In this document: positions 1 through 8,435 of the stretch, in pieces
Position numbering within the stretch: the stretch's first letter is position 1
How the letters are laid out: each line of letters starts with the position of its first letter
Source of the DNA: Actinomycetes bacterium
GTDB taxonomy: Bacteria; Actinomycetota; Acidimicrobiia; Spongiisociales; UBA5794
Direction of reading: 5' to 3'
Assembly (NCBI GenBank): GCA_023336815.1
Contig: JAMBLJ010000012.1
Span: 1-40,418 of the forward strand
Length of the DNA: 40,418 bases
Position numbers and translations under genes: made by a program
The notes under the pieces: model-generated
Told to the model about the DNA's origin: nothing
Database searches by the model: none
The model's input: the letters and a program-made list of their open reading frames with translations, nothing else

Positions 1-70
1 CATGGTACGGGTGTATCCAGACCTGCCCATGTGGACAGCATGACAACCCGGTTGGACCGGCTTCGGATTG

Positions 71-274
71 CTAGGAACCAGAAGCAGCCGGTCGGTCCGT
101 GTGTCTCGTCAATCTGATCGGTGAGATCAGCCCAACGCTGCTCATCGCATCGATGGCACTCCGCTCTTCCTCGGCCAGCGTCAGGATCCCGGAATCGCCG
201 ACGAGTGCGTGCACCACACAGTCGTCACACGCTGGGGTGTGGTTCATCGAGCATTGGTCACAGTCAATGATCAT
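71..274 (-). CDS. small Cys-rich conserved protein (67 aa)
   Basis: A 67-residue protein whose N-terminal third holds two CxxC pairs (C5/C8 and C16/C19), a spacing that suggests a small zinc-binding knuckle. The rest is short, with an acidic helix and a conserved-looking 'VGLISPIRL' stretch. The start at 274 is chosen because AAGGAGG lies 5 bases upstream on the minus strand; the open frame continues far upstream but that part has no support. I recall short actinobacterial proteins of this pattern, of unknown function. It is divergent from the oxidoreductase at 407. Function is not known; a metal-binding or regulatory role is only inference from the cysteines. Confidence 0.75.
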   Translation of the reverse strand: MIIDCDQCSMNHTPACDDCVVHALVGDSGILTLAEEERSAIDAMSSVGLISPIRLTRHTDRPAASGS

Positions 275-334
275 CGTTGCCTCCTTATGTGAGAAACCGT
301 ATATCGCAGGTATGACAGGAACAGAGAACAGACA

Positions 335-359
335 GCAGACGGCAGCCGGCAGACGGCAG
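335..359. repeat. short direct repeat in intergenic region
   Basis: The 11-mer GCAGACGGCAG occurs twice (335-345 and 349-359), a 14-base period, inside the divergent intergenic region between the small Cys-rich gene and the oxidoreductase. It lies about 35 bases upstream of the putative -10 at 394. It could be an operator or simple sequence drift; nothing decides between them. Confidence 0.5.
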
Positions 360-368
360 AACCGATTC

Positions 369-399
369 TTGAAGCTGGCGTCTGACGTCTGGCTACTGT
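369..399 (+). promoter_or_regulatory. putative leaderless promoter of the F420-type oxidoreductase
   Basis: TACTGT at 394-399 ends 7 bases before the ATG at 407, and there is no Shine-Dalgarno. A TTGAAG at 369-374 could be the -35, with a rather long 19-base spacer. Transcription would start at or next to the A of the ATG. Confidence 0.4.
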
Positions 400-406
400 T
401 GTCTGT

Positions 407-1441
407 ATGAAACTTGGACTGAACATTGGTTACTACGGCACTGCGATCGCGGACAACTTCTCGCTGATCTCGGAAGCTGAGGAACTGGGTTACGACTCTG
501 TATGGACCGCAGAGGCGTACGGCTCGGATGCACTCACACCTCTTGCGTTTATCGCTGCTCGTACCGAACGCATCAAGGTGGGCTCCGCTGTGTTCCAGAT
601 GCCAGCACGCACACCGGCGATGACAGCGATGACGGCAACGACGATGGACCAGATGTCGCACGGTCGGTTCATCCTTGGACTCGGCGTCTCGGGTCCACAG
701 GTCGTTGAGGGGTGGCACGGAAAAGCATTCGGCAAGCCACTCGTTGTCACACGTGAGTACATAACGATCCTCCGCAAGATGTTCGCACGCGACGAGCCCG
801 TCTCCTTCGATGGGTCGTACTACACACTCCCCTACGCCGGACCCGACGCGACCGGCCTCGGAAAGCCGCTCAAGATCATGACAGCGCCCAAGGGTGGGAA
901 CCTTCCCATCTACCTCGCCGCGATCGGACCGAAGAACGTACGGCTCTCCGCAGAGATTGCCGATGGTTGGCTGCCCGTGTTCTTCTCACCAGATCGGTCC
1001 CATCAGGTGTACCAGCCGATGCTCGATGCTGGATTCGCCCTCAGTGGTGTAGGTGCCAAGGCGTCGACGTTCGCAATCGCACCCACCGTTTCGGCACTTG
1101 TCACTGACGATCTGGAAGCCGGTCGGTTGCAGATGAAGCCACAGCTCGCCCTGTACATCGGTGGGATGGGTGCGAAGGGACGGAACTTCTACAACGATCT
1201 CGCGTGTCGATACGGCTTCGATGCTGAAGCCGAGCAGATCCAGGAGCTCTACCTCGCCGGCAAGAAGATGGAAGCAACGTTGGCTGTCCCTGACCAACTC
1301 GTCGATGAGGTCTGCCTCGTTGGTCCGACCGAGCGCATTCGGGACCGTCTGGAAGCGTGGAAGGAAGCAGGTGTTTCGACGCTCATTCTTGGTACGTCAG
1401 ACCTCAACACCCTCAGAGAGATCGCCAGACACGTCCTCTGA
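407..1441 (+). CDS. LLM-class F420-dependent oxidoreductase
   Basis: A 344-residue TIM-barrel protein of the luciferase-like monooxygenase family. It shows the family's N-terminal MKLGLNIGYYG strand, the 'AEELGYDSVWTAEAYGSDAL' region and a 'GRFILGLGVSGPQVVEGWHG' segment typical of the actinobacterial F420 subgroup. Members use reduced deazaflavin F420 to reduce or oxidise small molecules; the substrate cannot be read from sequence. Length is normal for the family. The ATG at 407 fits the family N-terminus and has no Shine-Dalgarno, but a TAnnnT hexamer lies 7 bases upstream. The 3' end overlaps the end of the convergent histidine kinase gene by 45 bases. Confidence 0.88.
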   Translation: MKLGLNIGYYGTAIADNFSLISEAEELGYDSVWTAEAYGSDALTPLAFIAARTERIKVGSAVFQMPARTPAMTAMTATTMDQMSHGRFILGLGVSGPQVVEGWHGKAFGKPLVVTREYITILRKMFARDEPVSFDGSYYTLPYAGPDATGLGKPLKIMTAPKGGNLPIYLAAIGPKNVRLSAEIADGWLPVFFSPDRSHQVYQPMLDAGFALSGVGAKASTFAIAPTVSALVTDDLEAGRLQMKPQLALYIGGMGAKGRNFYNDLACRYGFDAEAEQIQELYLAGKKMEATLAVPDQLVDEVCLVGPTERIRDRLEAWKEAGVSTLILGTSDLNTLREIARHVL

Positions 1442-3742
1442 GCGGTTATCGGGAACGACCGGAGGGCGCGGAACCACAAGGCGGAAGGTACATCCTGAGC
1501 CCTCGACGTACGCCAATGAACCTGACATCAATTCGGCAAGACGCTTCGACAGGGTGAGACCGAGTCCGACAGAGTTCTTGTGCGTTGAGCCCACACTCGC
1601 CCTGGAATACGGCTCGAAGATCGCTGCTCGATCCTCAGGCTCGATCCCGGAGCCATCGTCGTGAACCTCAACGTACGCCGCGTCCCCATCGACGCCAAAC
1701 GTCACAGCCACCCTCCTTCCTCCGTATCTGAAGGCATTGGTCAAGAGGTTGCGGATCACCTGACGCACTCGAACTGGGTCGGCAAAGGCAACCGAAGCCA
1801 CATCGTCGATCGTCAGATCCACGGTGTCAGGTATCGAGATGTGGGATCTCACGTACCTTGCGAGAAGCGACAGATCTACCCGTTCAGGAAACACGGGGAT
1901 GTCACCGTTCTGTGTGCGGGCAGCCACAAGGAGATCTTCGACGAGATCGGCCATCTCCTTGCTCTCATCAGCGATCACCGTCAGGATCTGCATGCGATCA
2001 TCGTTCGTGAACACCTGGTCGGGTGACATAAGTTCCTCGGCCAGTCCGACAACCGCCGTCAGCGGGGTGCGGAGCTCATGGCTGACGGATGCGATGAGCT
2101 GATCCTTCTGTGCAAGCGACGCCTCGAGACGCGATCGGTTTTCAGCGCGTTCGTAGAACGCACCGAGCATATCGGCGATCGTACGGATGAACGCAAAGGT
2201 CCGCTGCGACCAGCCGTGCGGATTCCCCTCTCGCATGAACTCAACGGAGCCGAACCACGCACCATTCACCTCGATGCCCGCTGTGATCCGACGATGTACA
2301 TCGTGCGCGACAGCGGCCTCCCCCCGCTGGATCTGGTCGCGGACCACGGGCATGTCTGCATAGGCTGTCGTGGAGCCCGGAGCAACACCTGGCGTCATCC
2401 CGACAGGACTCCACGATGCGAGCACTTCTGCAACCGGCTCGCCGTGCTCGTCGGCGATCGTCCTCGTGACCACCACCTCATCGACCTTCGCTGCCAGTCC
2501 GATCGCATCGAGAGCCGGATCCAGGTCAGCAGATGACTCACCGAGCAGAGCGCGACTCGATCGGGCGAGCGCCTCCTCGAAGCGAAGCCGTCCATCGAGT
2601 GAACCTATGAGTGAATCTCTCACTTTTGCATCTTCCGCGCGCTGCCAGAATGCCGCGGTGAGCCCGGCCAGCGTACGGAGAAGTACAAGATCGTCTGCGA
2701 CCCATACGCGTTGGCTGTCGTAGTCTCCGGCTCCGATGACTCCGACCCACTCACGGTTCATCATGATGGGGATGTTCACCTCGACTTGCAGACCGGCTTC
2801 CCCTCCCCTGTCCCCAACACTTCCCCTCGCTTCCTCCACTCGATAGAAGAAGGGTGCACCACCCTCAAGATGTGCCCGCGCTCCGGGCATGCTCGACCAG
2901 GGAACTTTCGATGCCCGTTCCACCGATGGATGAATGTACCCAGCTTCCGCGGATCGGTCGATGACGACAGCACACGTCCCGAGGTCGGGATCCTCAATAT
3001 TGCGCTCGACGAATACGACGGACGATCCCAGGACCTCGCGGATCGACTGCACCGCCTTTGCAAGCGCCGCTGGATCATCATCCGCAACGAGAACCCGCGA
3101 TGCATCCGATATCGCACTAGCGATTTCGATCCTGCGTCCGGTGCTCTCGTTTCCCCTTCGCCGGACGACGGAGAACTCCTTAGCCATCGCAATCGTCGAG
3201 CCGCCGAACACGGCAACCACGATGATGCCCGCTGCCAGAGACCTCTGGATCACAGGTTCCTCGATTCCGAATAGCAGCGGAGCGAACGACACAACGGCGC
3301 CGACCATGACCGCGTAGAGACCGACGATCCACGAGTAATTCGAGCGGCCGAGCACAGCGATCACGAGAACGAAATAGGCGATTGTGACACCGACCGCAAC
3401 AGGAGGTACACCGGAGAGGATCATCACAAAACCCGTGAACGAGATGTCGGCGACGAGTGTCGGTTCGACCGATCTTCGACCCGATCGCAATGCAAGCGTG
3501 GCGTCCCCCGCTATGCCGAAAGCGAGGATGGCTACAACGAACATCGCTGGCCAGACCAACACGAGACCACTCACAACCGCAAGTGCGGCTGTGGTCAGAC
3601 CGATCAGTCTGCGTAGTTCGTGCCAGCGCAGCGTGACCGCAGCCCTCGCAGGCTGCGACTTCGGTTGGGCACCAAGATGTGATCGAGGGAGCGTCGCGGT
3701 CACTGCACTCCGTTGCATCGCTTGATGATGTATCGGCGCCAT
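1397..3742 (-). CDS. membrane sensor histidine kinase with two GAF-like regions
   Basis: A 781-residue hybrid of an N-terminal multi-pass membrane region (roughly residues 40-190, about five or six hydrophobic segments), two GAF-like sensor regions (about 205-370 and 385-525), a HisKA dimerisation domain with H-box 'SVSHELRTPL', and a HATPase domain with N-box 'RNLLTNAFRYGG', G1 'DDGSGI' and G2 'GLGLTL'. It should autophosphorylate on the H-box histidine in response to an unknown signal. No response regulator is adjacent, so it is an orphan. It starts 12 bases after the stop of the NYN gene and is probably cotranscribed with it. No Shine-Dalgarno is visible at 3742; ATG 3718 is an alternative start. 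The 3' end overlaps the convergent oxidoreductase gene. Confidence 0.88.
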   Translation of the reverse strand: MAPIHHQAMQRSAVTATLPRSHLGAQPKSQPARAAVTLRWHELRRLIGLTTAALAVVSGLVLVWPAMFVVAILAFGIAGDATLALRSGRRSVEPTLVADISFTGFVMILSGVPPVAVGVTIAYFVLVIAVLGRSNYSWIVGLYAVMVGAVVSFAPLLFGIEEPVIQRSLAAGIIVVAVFGGSTIAMAKEFSVVRRRGNESTGRRIEIASAISDASRVLVADDDPAALAKAVQSIREVLGSSVVFVERNIEDPDLGTCAVVIDRSAEAGYIHPSVERASKVPWSSMPGARAHLEGGAPFFYRVEEARGSVGDRGGEAGLQVEVNIPIMMNREWVGVIGAGDYDSQRVWVADDLVLLRTLAGLTAAFWQRAEDAKVRDSLIGSLDGRLRFEEALARSSRALLGESSADLDPALDAIGLAAKVDEVVVTRTIADEHGEPVAEVLASWSPVGMTPGVAPGSTTAYADMPVVRDQIQRGEAAVAHDVHRRITAGIEVNGAWFGSVEFMREGNPHGWSQRTFAFIRTIADMLGAFYERAENRSRLEASLAQKDQLIASVSHELRTPLTAVVGLAEELMSPDQVFTNDDRMQILTVIADESKEMADLVEDLLVAARTQNGDIPVFPERVDLSLLARYVRSHISIPDTVDLTIDDVASVAFADPVRVRQVIRNLLTNAFRYGGRRVAVTFGVDGDAAYVEVHDDGSGIEPEDRAAIFEPYSRASVGSTHKNSVGLGLTLSKRLAELMSGSLAYVEGSGCTFRLVVPRPPVVPDNRSEDVSGDLSEGVEV

Positions 3743-3754
3743 TGAGGTGCGTGT

Positions 3755-5011
3755 TTAGTGAATCGACCAATCAACGAAGGCGCTCGACCACACGGACACA
3801 CACCCGTCGATCACACATCGTTCGCGCAGCTCGCGATCGTTGGTTATGACAACAGACCGCTCCGCGTCGCCACGGATGATGTCCACGATCTGATCATCGG
3901 CGGAGGCGGTCAACGAGAATCGGATCTCAGCCCCACCGGGCGATACATACGTCTCGCGCACATCCCCCTCTCGCGTCTCTGCCCCCTGCGCATCGAAAAC
4001 GACCGTAACCCGCGCTCCGCTCAAGGATGCGAGCCGTTCTGCTTTCGCTATGACCGAAGATCGGTTGGCGGCTGAAGCGAGAGGTCCATTCGAGATCAGG
4101 CCAGCGATGTTGTACCCGTCGATCACGATCCGTCGCGGATTCTGGTCGATGAGCGCAGTGAGGGCCCACCGTTCGTCAGGGGCAACCCCGTCGGGGATCG
4201 CAAGCGGCTCACGGGCATCGATCGAGGCTGGCGCACGTTCGGCGTCGCGATAGGGGCGCTGCGTTCGCTCGACGGAATCAAGCCAGGCGGCGAACGCCAC
4301 AGGATCGGTCGGTGGGACCGGACGCTGATCGGTCCTCGTTTCAGGATCTGCTGTTGGTTTTCGGCGGCCTCGTTCCGATCTGCGACGGAGACGAGCCTCG
4401 CTGTCGACGAGCTCGCGACGGAGATCACCGATCTCTCGGTTCCGCGCAGCGATCTGATCCTCCGCTGCACGCAGGGCAGCCGTCAGCTTGTTTCTCGACT
4501 TCGTCGCGCTTCGCTTCTTTTGGCTCTCGAGCGAAGCAATTTCGTTCGTTTGGGTAGCGTGCGACTCCCGTTCGACTACGAGCCTCTTCTTCGCCTCAGC
4601 AAGTTGCACATCGAGGTCAGCAACAGTGCTCACCAGCGATGCAGCACGCTCTTCGAGCGCCGCTACATCAAGAACAAGCTCTGCTTTCGCCACGGCCTCG
4701 ACGCTGCTGTCGGGATCGGTGAGGAATGCCAAGCCAACCGGGTCGTCGAGCTGCTCGGCCGTCCAGCGGGTGAGAACTGAAGCACGAAAACTCTCGTTGC
4801 GCCGCAGTTCGCTGAGAACCGAACGCGCAAATGGCGCGGGCAGTACGCGAGCCGTGCTCTTCGCAATCGAGCGCATCTTCGCTGGCACATCATCGTTGTC
4901 GCGATCACTCAGTTCACGGCGTGAGACCTCCACAACCTTTGAGAGAACTCTCACTTCTTGTGTACTCACATCCATCCCAACTGTTCGATCTGGCCTGAGC
5001 CATCTTGACAT
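3755..5011 (-). CDS. NYN/YacP-like PIN-domain protein with coiled coil
   Basis: A 418-residue protein. The C-terminal about 150 residues form a NYN/YacP-type PIN nuclease domain: 'RRIVIDGYNIAG' (first acidic residue), 'RVTVVFDAQGAE', 'TASADDQIVDII' and 'SVVITNDRELRERC', so the four acidic metal-binding positions are present. The middle (about 110-215) is Glu/Arg/Lys-rich and likely coiled coil; the N-terminus is helical. Relatives are predicted RNases in RNA processing. It is divergent from the ilv operon and its start codon lies on top of the -35 of the ilvB promoter, so its own mRNA must begin inside the ilv leader region on the other strand. No Shine-Dalgarno at 5011; ATG 4975 is an alternative. 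The orphan kinase follows in the same direction. Confidence 0.82.
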   Translation of the reverse strand: MSRWLRPDRTVGMDVSTQEVRVLSKVVEVSRRELSDRDNDDVPAKMRSIAKSTARVLPAPFARSVLSELRRNESFRASVLTRWTAEQLDDPVGLAFLTDPDSSVEAVAKAELVLDVAALEERAASLVSTVADLDVQLAEAKKRLVVERESHATQTNEIASLESQKKRSATKSRNKLTAALRAAEDQIAARNREIGDLRRELVDSEARLRRRSERGRRKPTADPETRTDQRPVPPTDPVAFAAWLDSVERTQRPYRDAERAPASIDAREPLAIPDGVAPDERWALTALIDQNPRRIVIDGYNIAGLISNGPLASAANRSSVIAKAERLASLSGARVTVVFDAQGAETREGDVRETYVSPGGAEIRFSLTASADDQIVDIIRGDAERSVVITNDRELRERCVIDGCVSVWSSAFVDWSIH

Positions 5012-5032
5012 GAAATCACAGAGTGCAATACT
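5005..5032 (+). promoter_or_regulatory. ilvB operon promoter
   Basis: A perfect -35 TTGACA (5005-5010), a 16-base spacer and AATACT (5027-5032) preceded by TGC, an extended -10. Transcription would start near 5039, about 23 bases before the leader peptide start. It is the best sigma70-type promoter I see in the window. The -35 overlaps the start codon of the divergent NYN gene. Confidence 0.7.
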
Positions 5033-5061
5033 GCGTGCACGCCGAGAGCGGCGCAGACACC

Positions 5062-5100
5062 ATGATCATAGAAAACACACTCGTACTCATTCTTAGCTAG
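5062..5100 (+). CDS. ilv leader peptide (MIIENTLVLILS)
   Basis: A 12-residue open frame, ATG at 5062 to TAG at 5098-5100, in which 7 of 12 residues are branched-chain: two Ile codons at positions 2-3, then Leu-Val-Leu-Ile-Leu at 7-11. It sits between a strong promoter and a terminator hairpin just ahead of ilvB. This is the hallmark of ribosome-mediated attenuation: ribosomes stall at Ile/Val/Leu codons when charged tRNA is scarce and free the antiterminator. The ribosome binding site is weak (no GGAGG close by). It is too short for ordinary gene finding. The role is inferred from composition and position. Confidence 0.78.
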   Translation: MIIENTLVLILS

Positions 5101-5122
5101 GCGCATCTGTACCACGATGCGC
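5101..5122 (+). promoter_or_regulatory. attenuator hairpin 1:2 (pause/protector stem)
   Basis: GCGCATC (5101-5107) pairs perfectly with GATGCGC (5116-5122) across an 8-base loop, starting right after the leader peptide stop codon. Its 3' arm, extended as CGATGC (5115-5120), can instead pair with GCATCG (5135-5140), whose bases form the loop and descending arm of the terminator. The two states are therefore mutually exclusive. Confidence 0.7.
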
Positions 5123-5124
5123 CC

Positions 5125-5149
5125 AACCCTCCGTGCATCGGAGGGTTTT
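5125..5149 (+). terminator. rho-independent attenuator terminator before ilvB
   Basis: AACCCTCCG (5125-5133) pairs with CGGAGGGTT (5139-5147) around a TGCAT loop, a 9-bp stem followed by TTTTCCTT. It lies 20 bases before the ilvB start and after the leader peptide, so in the default state it would stop transcription before ilvB. Confidence 0.78.
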
Positions 5150-5169
5150 CCTTATCCGGAGACCAGAAC

Positions 5170-6885
5170 ATGGGCAACACATTCACAGGCGCAGACATAC
5201 TGATCAAAGCCCTCGAACACGAGGGTGTTGACATCATCTTCGGCATGCCTGGAGGAGCCATCCTCAAGGCATACGATTCCCTGTACGACAGCTCAATGCG
5301 GCACATACTCGTCCGCCACGAGCAGGGTGGAGGCCACATGGCCTCCGGATATGCACACGCGACGGGCCGTGTCGGCGTGACGTTCGCAACCTCGGGACCG
5401 GGAGCAACGAACCTGATAACGGCGCTCGCCGATGCCTACATGGACTCGATCCCCGTCGTGGCGATCACCGCTCAGGTCGGATCGACATCCATCGGACTCG
5501 ATGCGTTCCAGGAAGCGCATACCTGGGGTATCTCGATGCCAGCGACAAAACACAACTACATCATCACGGAGGTCACCGAGATCGCTTCGGCTGTCCGGGA
5601 AGCGTTCCATATCGCCTCAACGGGACGACCAGGTCCCGTACTTGTGGATATCACGAAGGACGCGTTGATGAGCGAGACGACGTGGAACGGACCAGGACAG
5701 CTCGATCTCCCCGGCTACAAACCCTCTGTGAAAGGTCATCCACGGCAGATAACGTCGGCGATCGAGATGATCTACAACTCGAGGCGACCCGTGCTCTACG
5801 CGGGTGGTGGCATTATCCGTGCCGGGGCAAGTGAGGAACTGACGAGATTCGCTGAGGAGCAGAACCTTCCTGTGGTGACCACGTTGATGGCCCGCGGAGC
5901 GATCCCCGACTCGAACACCCTGGCCCTCGGCATGCCGGGAATGCATGGAACGTATACCGCGTCGACAGCCATGCAACGAGCTGATCTCTTGATCGCTGTC
6001 GGTGCACGATTTGACGACAGGGTCACAGGCGATCCTGCAACCTTTGCGCCTGAGGCGAAGATCATCCATGTCGACGTCGATCCTGCGGAGATCGGGAAGA
6101 TCCGTAGACCGGACGTGCCGATCGTTGGAGATGCGAAGACGGTTCTTGAGCAACTCCTCGAAGCCGGTCGAGTTCGGCTCGGCTCAGAGGGACCTCCCCC
6201 TCGCGAGGACTGGTTCGCCACGATCACACAATGGCAGGAGAATTTCCCGCTCGCCTACGACCAGGATCCCGATGGACCCATCCTGCAACAATATGTCATC
6301 GACGAACTCGCCAACCACATCGGTCCGGAGGGCATCGTTGTCGCTGGGGTCGGGCAACATCAGATGTGGACCTCGCAGTTCTGGCGATTCGAACATCCGA
6401 ACAAATGGATCAATTCCGGCGGTCTTGGGACGATGGGTTACGCCGTGCCAGCAGCCGTTGGTGCGAAAGCCGGAATGCCTGACTCCACGGTCATCGCGAT
6501 CGATGGAGACGGTTGCTTCCAGATGACATTCCAGGAGCTGATCACGGCGGCGATCGAGAAGATTCCTGTCAAGATCGCTGTCCTCAACAACGCAAATCTG
6601 GGCATGGTGAGACAGTGGCAGAAGCTGTTCTACAACGACAGGTACAGCGCCACAGAACTGTCGCACTCGATCCCTAACATCGTGATGCTTGCCGAGGCGA
6701 TGGGTTGCGCTGGTTTCCGTGCCGAAACACCCGAGGAAGTCGTGCCGACGATCGAAAAGGCTCTTGAGATCAACGATCGACCGGTCGTGATGGAGTTCGT
6801 GTGCGACCCGGACGCCATGGTGTTCCCGATGATCGCCGCCGGTGGATCGAATGACATCATATTCATGGGTCCGGAGGACCTCTGA
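5170..6885 (+). CDS. ilvB: acetolactate synthase large (catalytic) subunit
   Basis: A 571-residue thiamine-diphosphate enzyme making acetolactate or acetohydroxybutyrate, the first common step of valine, leucine and isoleucine synthesis. Seen: N-terminal 'IFGMPGGAIL' and 'RHEQGGGHMASG' with the catalytic Glu at 51; a middle FAD-binding domain with 'GARFDDRVTG'; and the C-terminal ThDP/metal motif 'IDGDGCFQMTFQEL' ending near 'NNANLGMVRQWQ'. Length is normal. A GGAGA Shine-Dalgarno 8 bases upstream supports the ATG at 5170. It is first in the ilvB-ilvN-ilvC-leuA-leuB operon, controlled by the leader attenuator, and overlaps ilvN by one base. Confidence 0.97.
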   Translation: MGNTFTGADILIKALEHEGVDIIFGMPGGAILKAYDSLYDSSMRHILVRHEQGGGHMASGYAHATGRVGVTFATSGPGATNLITALADAYMDSIPVVAITAQVGSTSIGLDAFQEAHTWGISMPATKHNYIITEVTEIASAVREAFHIASTGRPGPVLVDITKDALMSETTWNGPGQLDLPGYKPSVKGHPRQITSAIEMIYNSRRPVLYAGGGIIRAGASEELTRFAEEQNLPVVTTLMARGAIPDSNTLALGMPGMHGTYTASTAMQRADLLIAVGARFDDRVTGDPATFAPEAKIIHVDVDPAEIGKIRRPDVPIVGDAKTVLEQLLEAGRVRLGSEGPPPREDWFATITQWQENFPLAYDQDPDGPILQQYVIDELANHIGPEGIVVAGVGQHQMWTSQFWRFEHPNKWINSGGLGTMGYAVPAAVGAKAGMPDSTVIAIDGDGCFQMTFQELITAAIEKIPVKIAVLNNANLGMVRQWQKLFYNDRYSATELSHSIPNIVMLAEAMGCAGFRAETPEEVVPTIEKALEINDRPVVMEFVCDPDAMVFPMIAAGGSNDIIFMGPEDL

Positions 6886-7388
6886 TGCAACATGTCATCT
6901 CCGTAACGGTCGAGAACAAACCGGGTGTTCTCGCACGTGTGTCGTCGATGTTCGCTCGAAGAGACTTCAACATCCACTCGCTCACCGTTGGACCAACCGA
7001 GGATCCCACGCGATCGAAGATGACCGTCGTAGTAGACGGACCGGAGATGGAGCAGATCGTGAAACAGCTCTACAAACTCGTCCACACACTCAAGGTGACC
7101 GAGCATGCCCCAGGGGAGGCGGTCGAACGCGAGATCATGCTCGTACGCGTCAACGCGGAGTCGCAGCGGCGCGGAGAGATCCTTGATGCAGCGAACATTT
7201 TCGAGGCAAAGGCAGTCGACGTTGGAGCCCAAACGATCACGTTCGAGGTCGTTGGGGAACCATCACACCTCGCGGATTTTCTCGAGATCATGCGGGCGTA
7301 CGGCATCGTCAGCCTTGTGAAGTCTGGACGAATCGCCCTTGCAAAAGATGCGAAAACAGCAACGAAGAAACAACGAAGATCGGCATAG
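6885..7388 (+). CDS. ilvN: acetolactate synthase small (regulatory) subunit
   Basis: A 167-residue regulatory partner of IlvB. The N-terminal ACT domain starts '[20 protein letters not shown]' and includes '[14 protein letters not shown]', the usual valine-binding face; the C-terminal half carries the second domain with '[17 protein letters not shown]'. It confers valine feedback inhibition and raises catalytic activity. The ATG shares its A with the TGA of ilvB, so the two subunits are translationally coupled. Length is typical of the short actinobacterial form. Confidence 0.96.
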   Translation: MQHVISVTVENKPGVLARVSSMFARRDFNIHSLTVGPTEDPTRSKMTVVVDGPEMEQIVKQLYKLVHTLKVTEHAPGEAVEREIMLVRVNAESQRRGEILDAANIFEAKAVDVGAQTITFEVVGEPSHLADFLEIMRAYGIVSLVKSGRIALAKDAKTATKKQRRSA

Positions 7389-7399
7389 GAGCCACCACG

Positions 7400-8413
7400 A
7401 TGACCACGATGTACTACGAAGCAGATGCAGACCCCGCTCTTATCACCCGGCGCAAGGTCGCCGTCCTTGGATTCGGTAGCCAGGGTCACGCACACGCACT
7501 CAACCTCAAGGACTCCGGTGTCGATGTTGTCGTCGGATTGAGGGACGGTTCGCCAAGGGTGCGGGCTGCTTCAGATGCTGGACTCAAGGTCGTGGATCCT
7601 GCAACGGCCGTCGCATGGGCCGATGTGATCATGGTTCTCGTTCCCGACCAGGTACAACCACAGGTCTACGAGGAGATCATTCGGCCGAACCTGTCGCCGG
7701 GAGATGCCCTGTTCTTCGCACACGGGTTCTCAATCCACTTTGGATTCATCACACCGCCTCCAGACATCGATGTTGTGATGGTTGCACCGAAGGGCCCTGG
7801 CCACCTGGTACGAAGGCAGTACGTCGAGGGATCGGGTGTTCCGACGCTTCTCGCTGTGCACCAGGACGCTACAGGTGACGCCCAACCGCTTGGTCTGTCG
7901 TACGCTCACGGCATCGGCGGCACACGAGGCGGTGTCATCGAGACGACGTTCGACGCCGAGACAGAGACCGATCTGTTTGGCGAACAGGTGATCCTGTGCG
8001 GCGGCACCGACGCGCTCGTCCAAGCGGCGTTCGAAACGCTGACAGAGGCGGGGTATGCACCCGAGATGGCGTACTTCGAGGTCCTCCACGAACTCAAACT
8101 CATCGTCGACCTGATGTGGGAGGGGGGCATCGAGTGGATGCGTCACTCGATCTCAGACACGGCCGAGTACGGTGACGTGACCCGAGGACCGAGGATCGTC
8201 ACGAGTGAAACGAAGGCAGAGATGAAGAAGATCCTCGGTGAGATCCAGTCTGGTGAGTTCGCACGTGAGTGGATGGCGGAGTATGCCAACGGCGCGCCAC
8301 GCCTCAAGGCTGCGAGGGAAGCGATAGCCGAACATCCAGTCGAGACAACGGGTAGGGAGCTCAGAGACATGATGACGTTCCTGGTCCCCAAGCGTCCTTC
8401 GGATGATGTCTAG
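7400..8413 (+). CDS. ilvC: ketol-acid reductoisomerase
   Basis: A 337-residue class I KARI, converting acetolactate to dihydroxyisovalerate with NADPH and magnesium. Seen: Rossmann motif '[14 protein letters not shown]', the phosphate-contacting 'GLRDGS' loop typical of NADPH use, '[16 protein letters not shown]' and the all-helical C-terminal half with '[14 protein letters not shown]' and '[18 protein letters not shown]', which contain metal-binding acidic residues. TAGGAG about 8 bases upstream selects ATG 7400 over ATG 7409. It lies 11 bases after ilvN in the same operon. Confidence 0.97.
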   Translation: MTTMYYEADADPALITRRKVAVLGFGSQGHAHALNLKDSGVDVVVGLRDGSPRVRAASDAGLKVVDPATAVAWADVIMVLVPDQVQPQVYEEIIRPNLSPGDALFFAHGFSIHFGFITPPPDIDVVMVAPKGPGHLVRRQYVEGSGVPTLLAVHQDATGDAQPLGLSYAHGIGGTRGGVIETTFDAETETDLFGEQVILCGGTDALVQAAFETLTEAGYAPEMAYFEVLHELKLIVDLMWEGGIEWMRHSISDTAEYGDVTRGPRIVTSETKAEMKKILGEIQSGEFAREWMAEYANGAPRLKAAREAIAEHPVETTGRELRDMMTFLVPKRPSDDV

Positions 8414-8435
8414 GCGCTAGCGAAGGGGAACCCTT

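Noticed and set aside
49-61. CCGGT-TGG-ACCGG hairpin as a terminator of the small Cys-rich gene
   Set aside because: Only five base pairs with a three-base loop and no T-run; too weak to call.
71-718. 215-codon minus-strand frame at the left end
   Set aside because: Only the last 67 codons have a ribosome site and sensible composition; the rest is antisense to the oxidoreductase.
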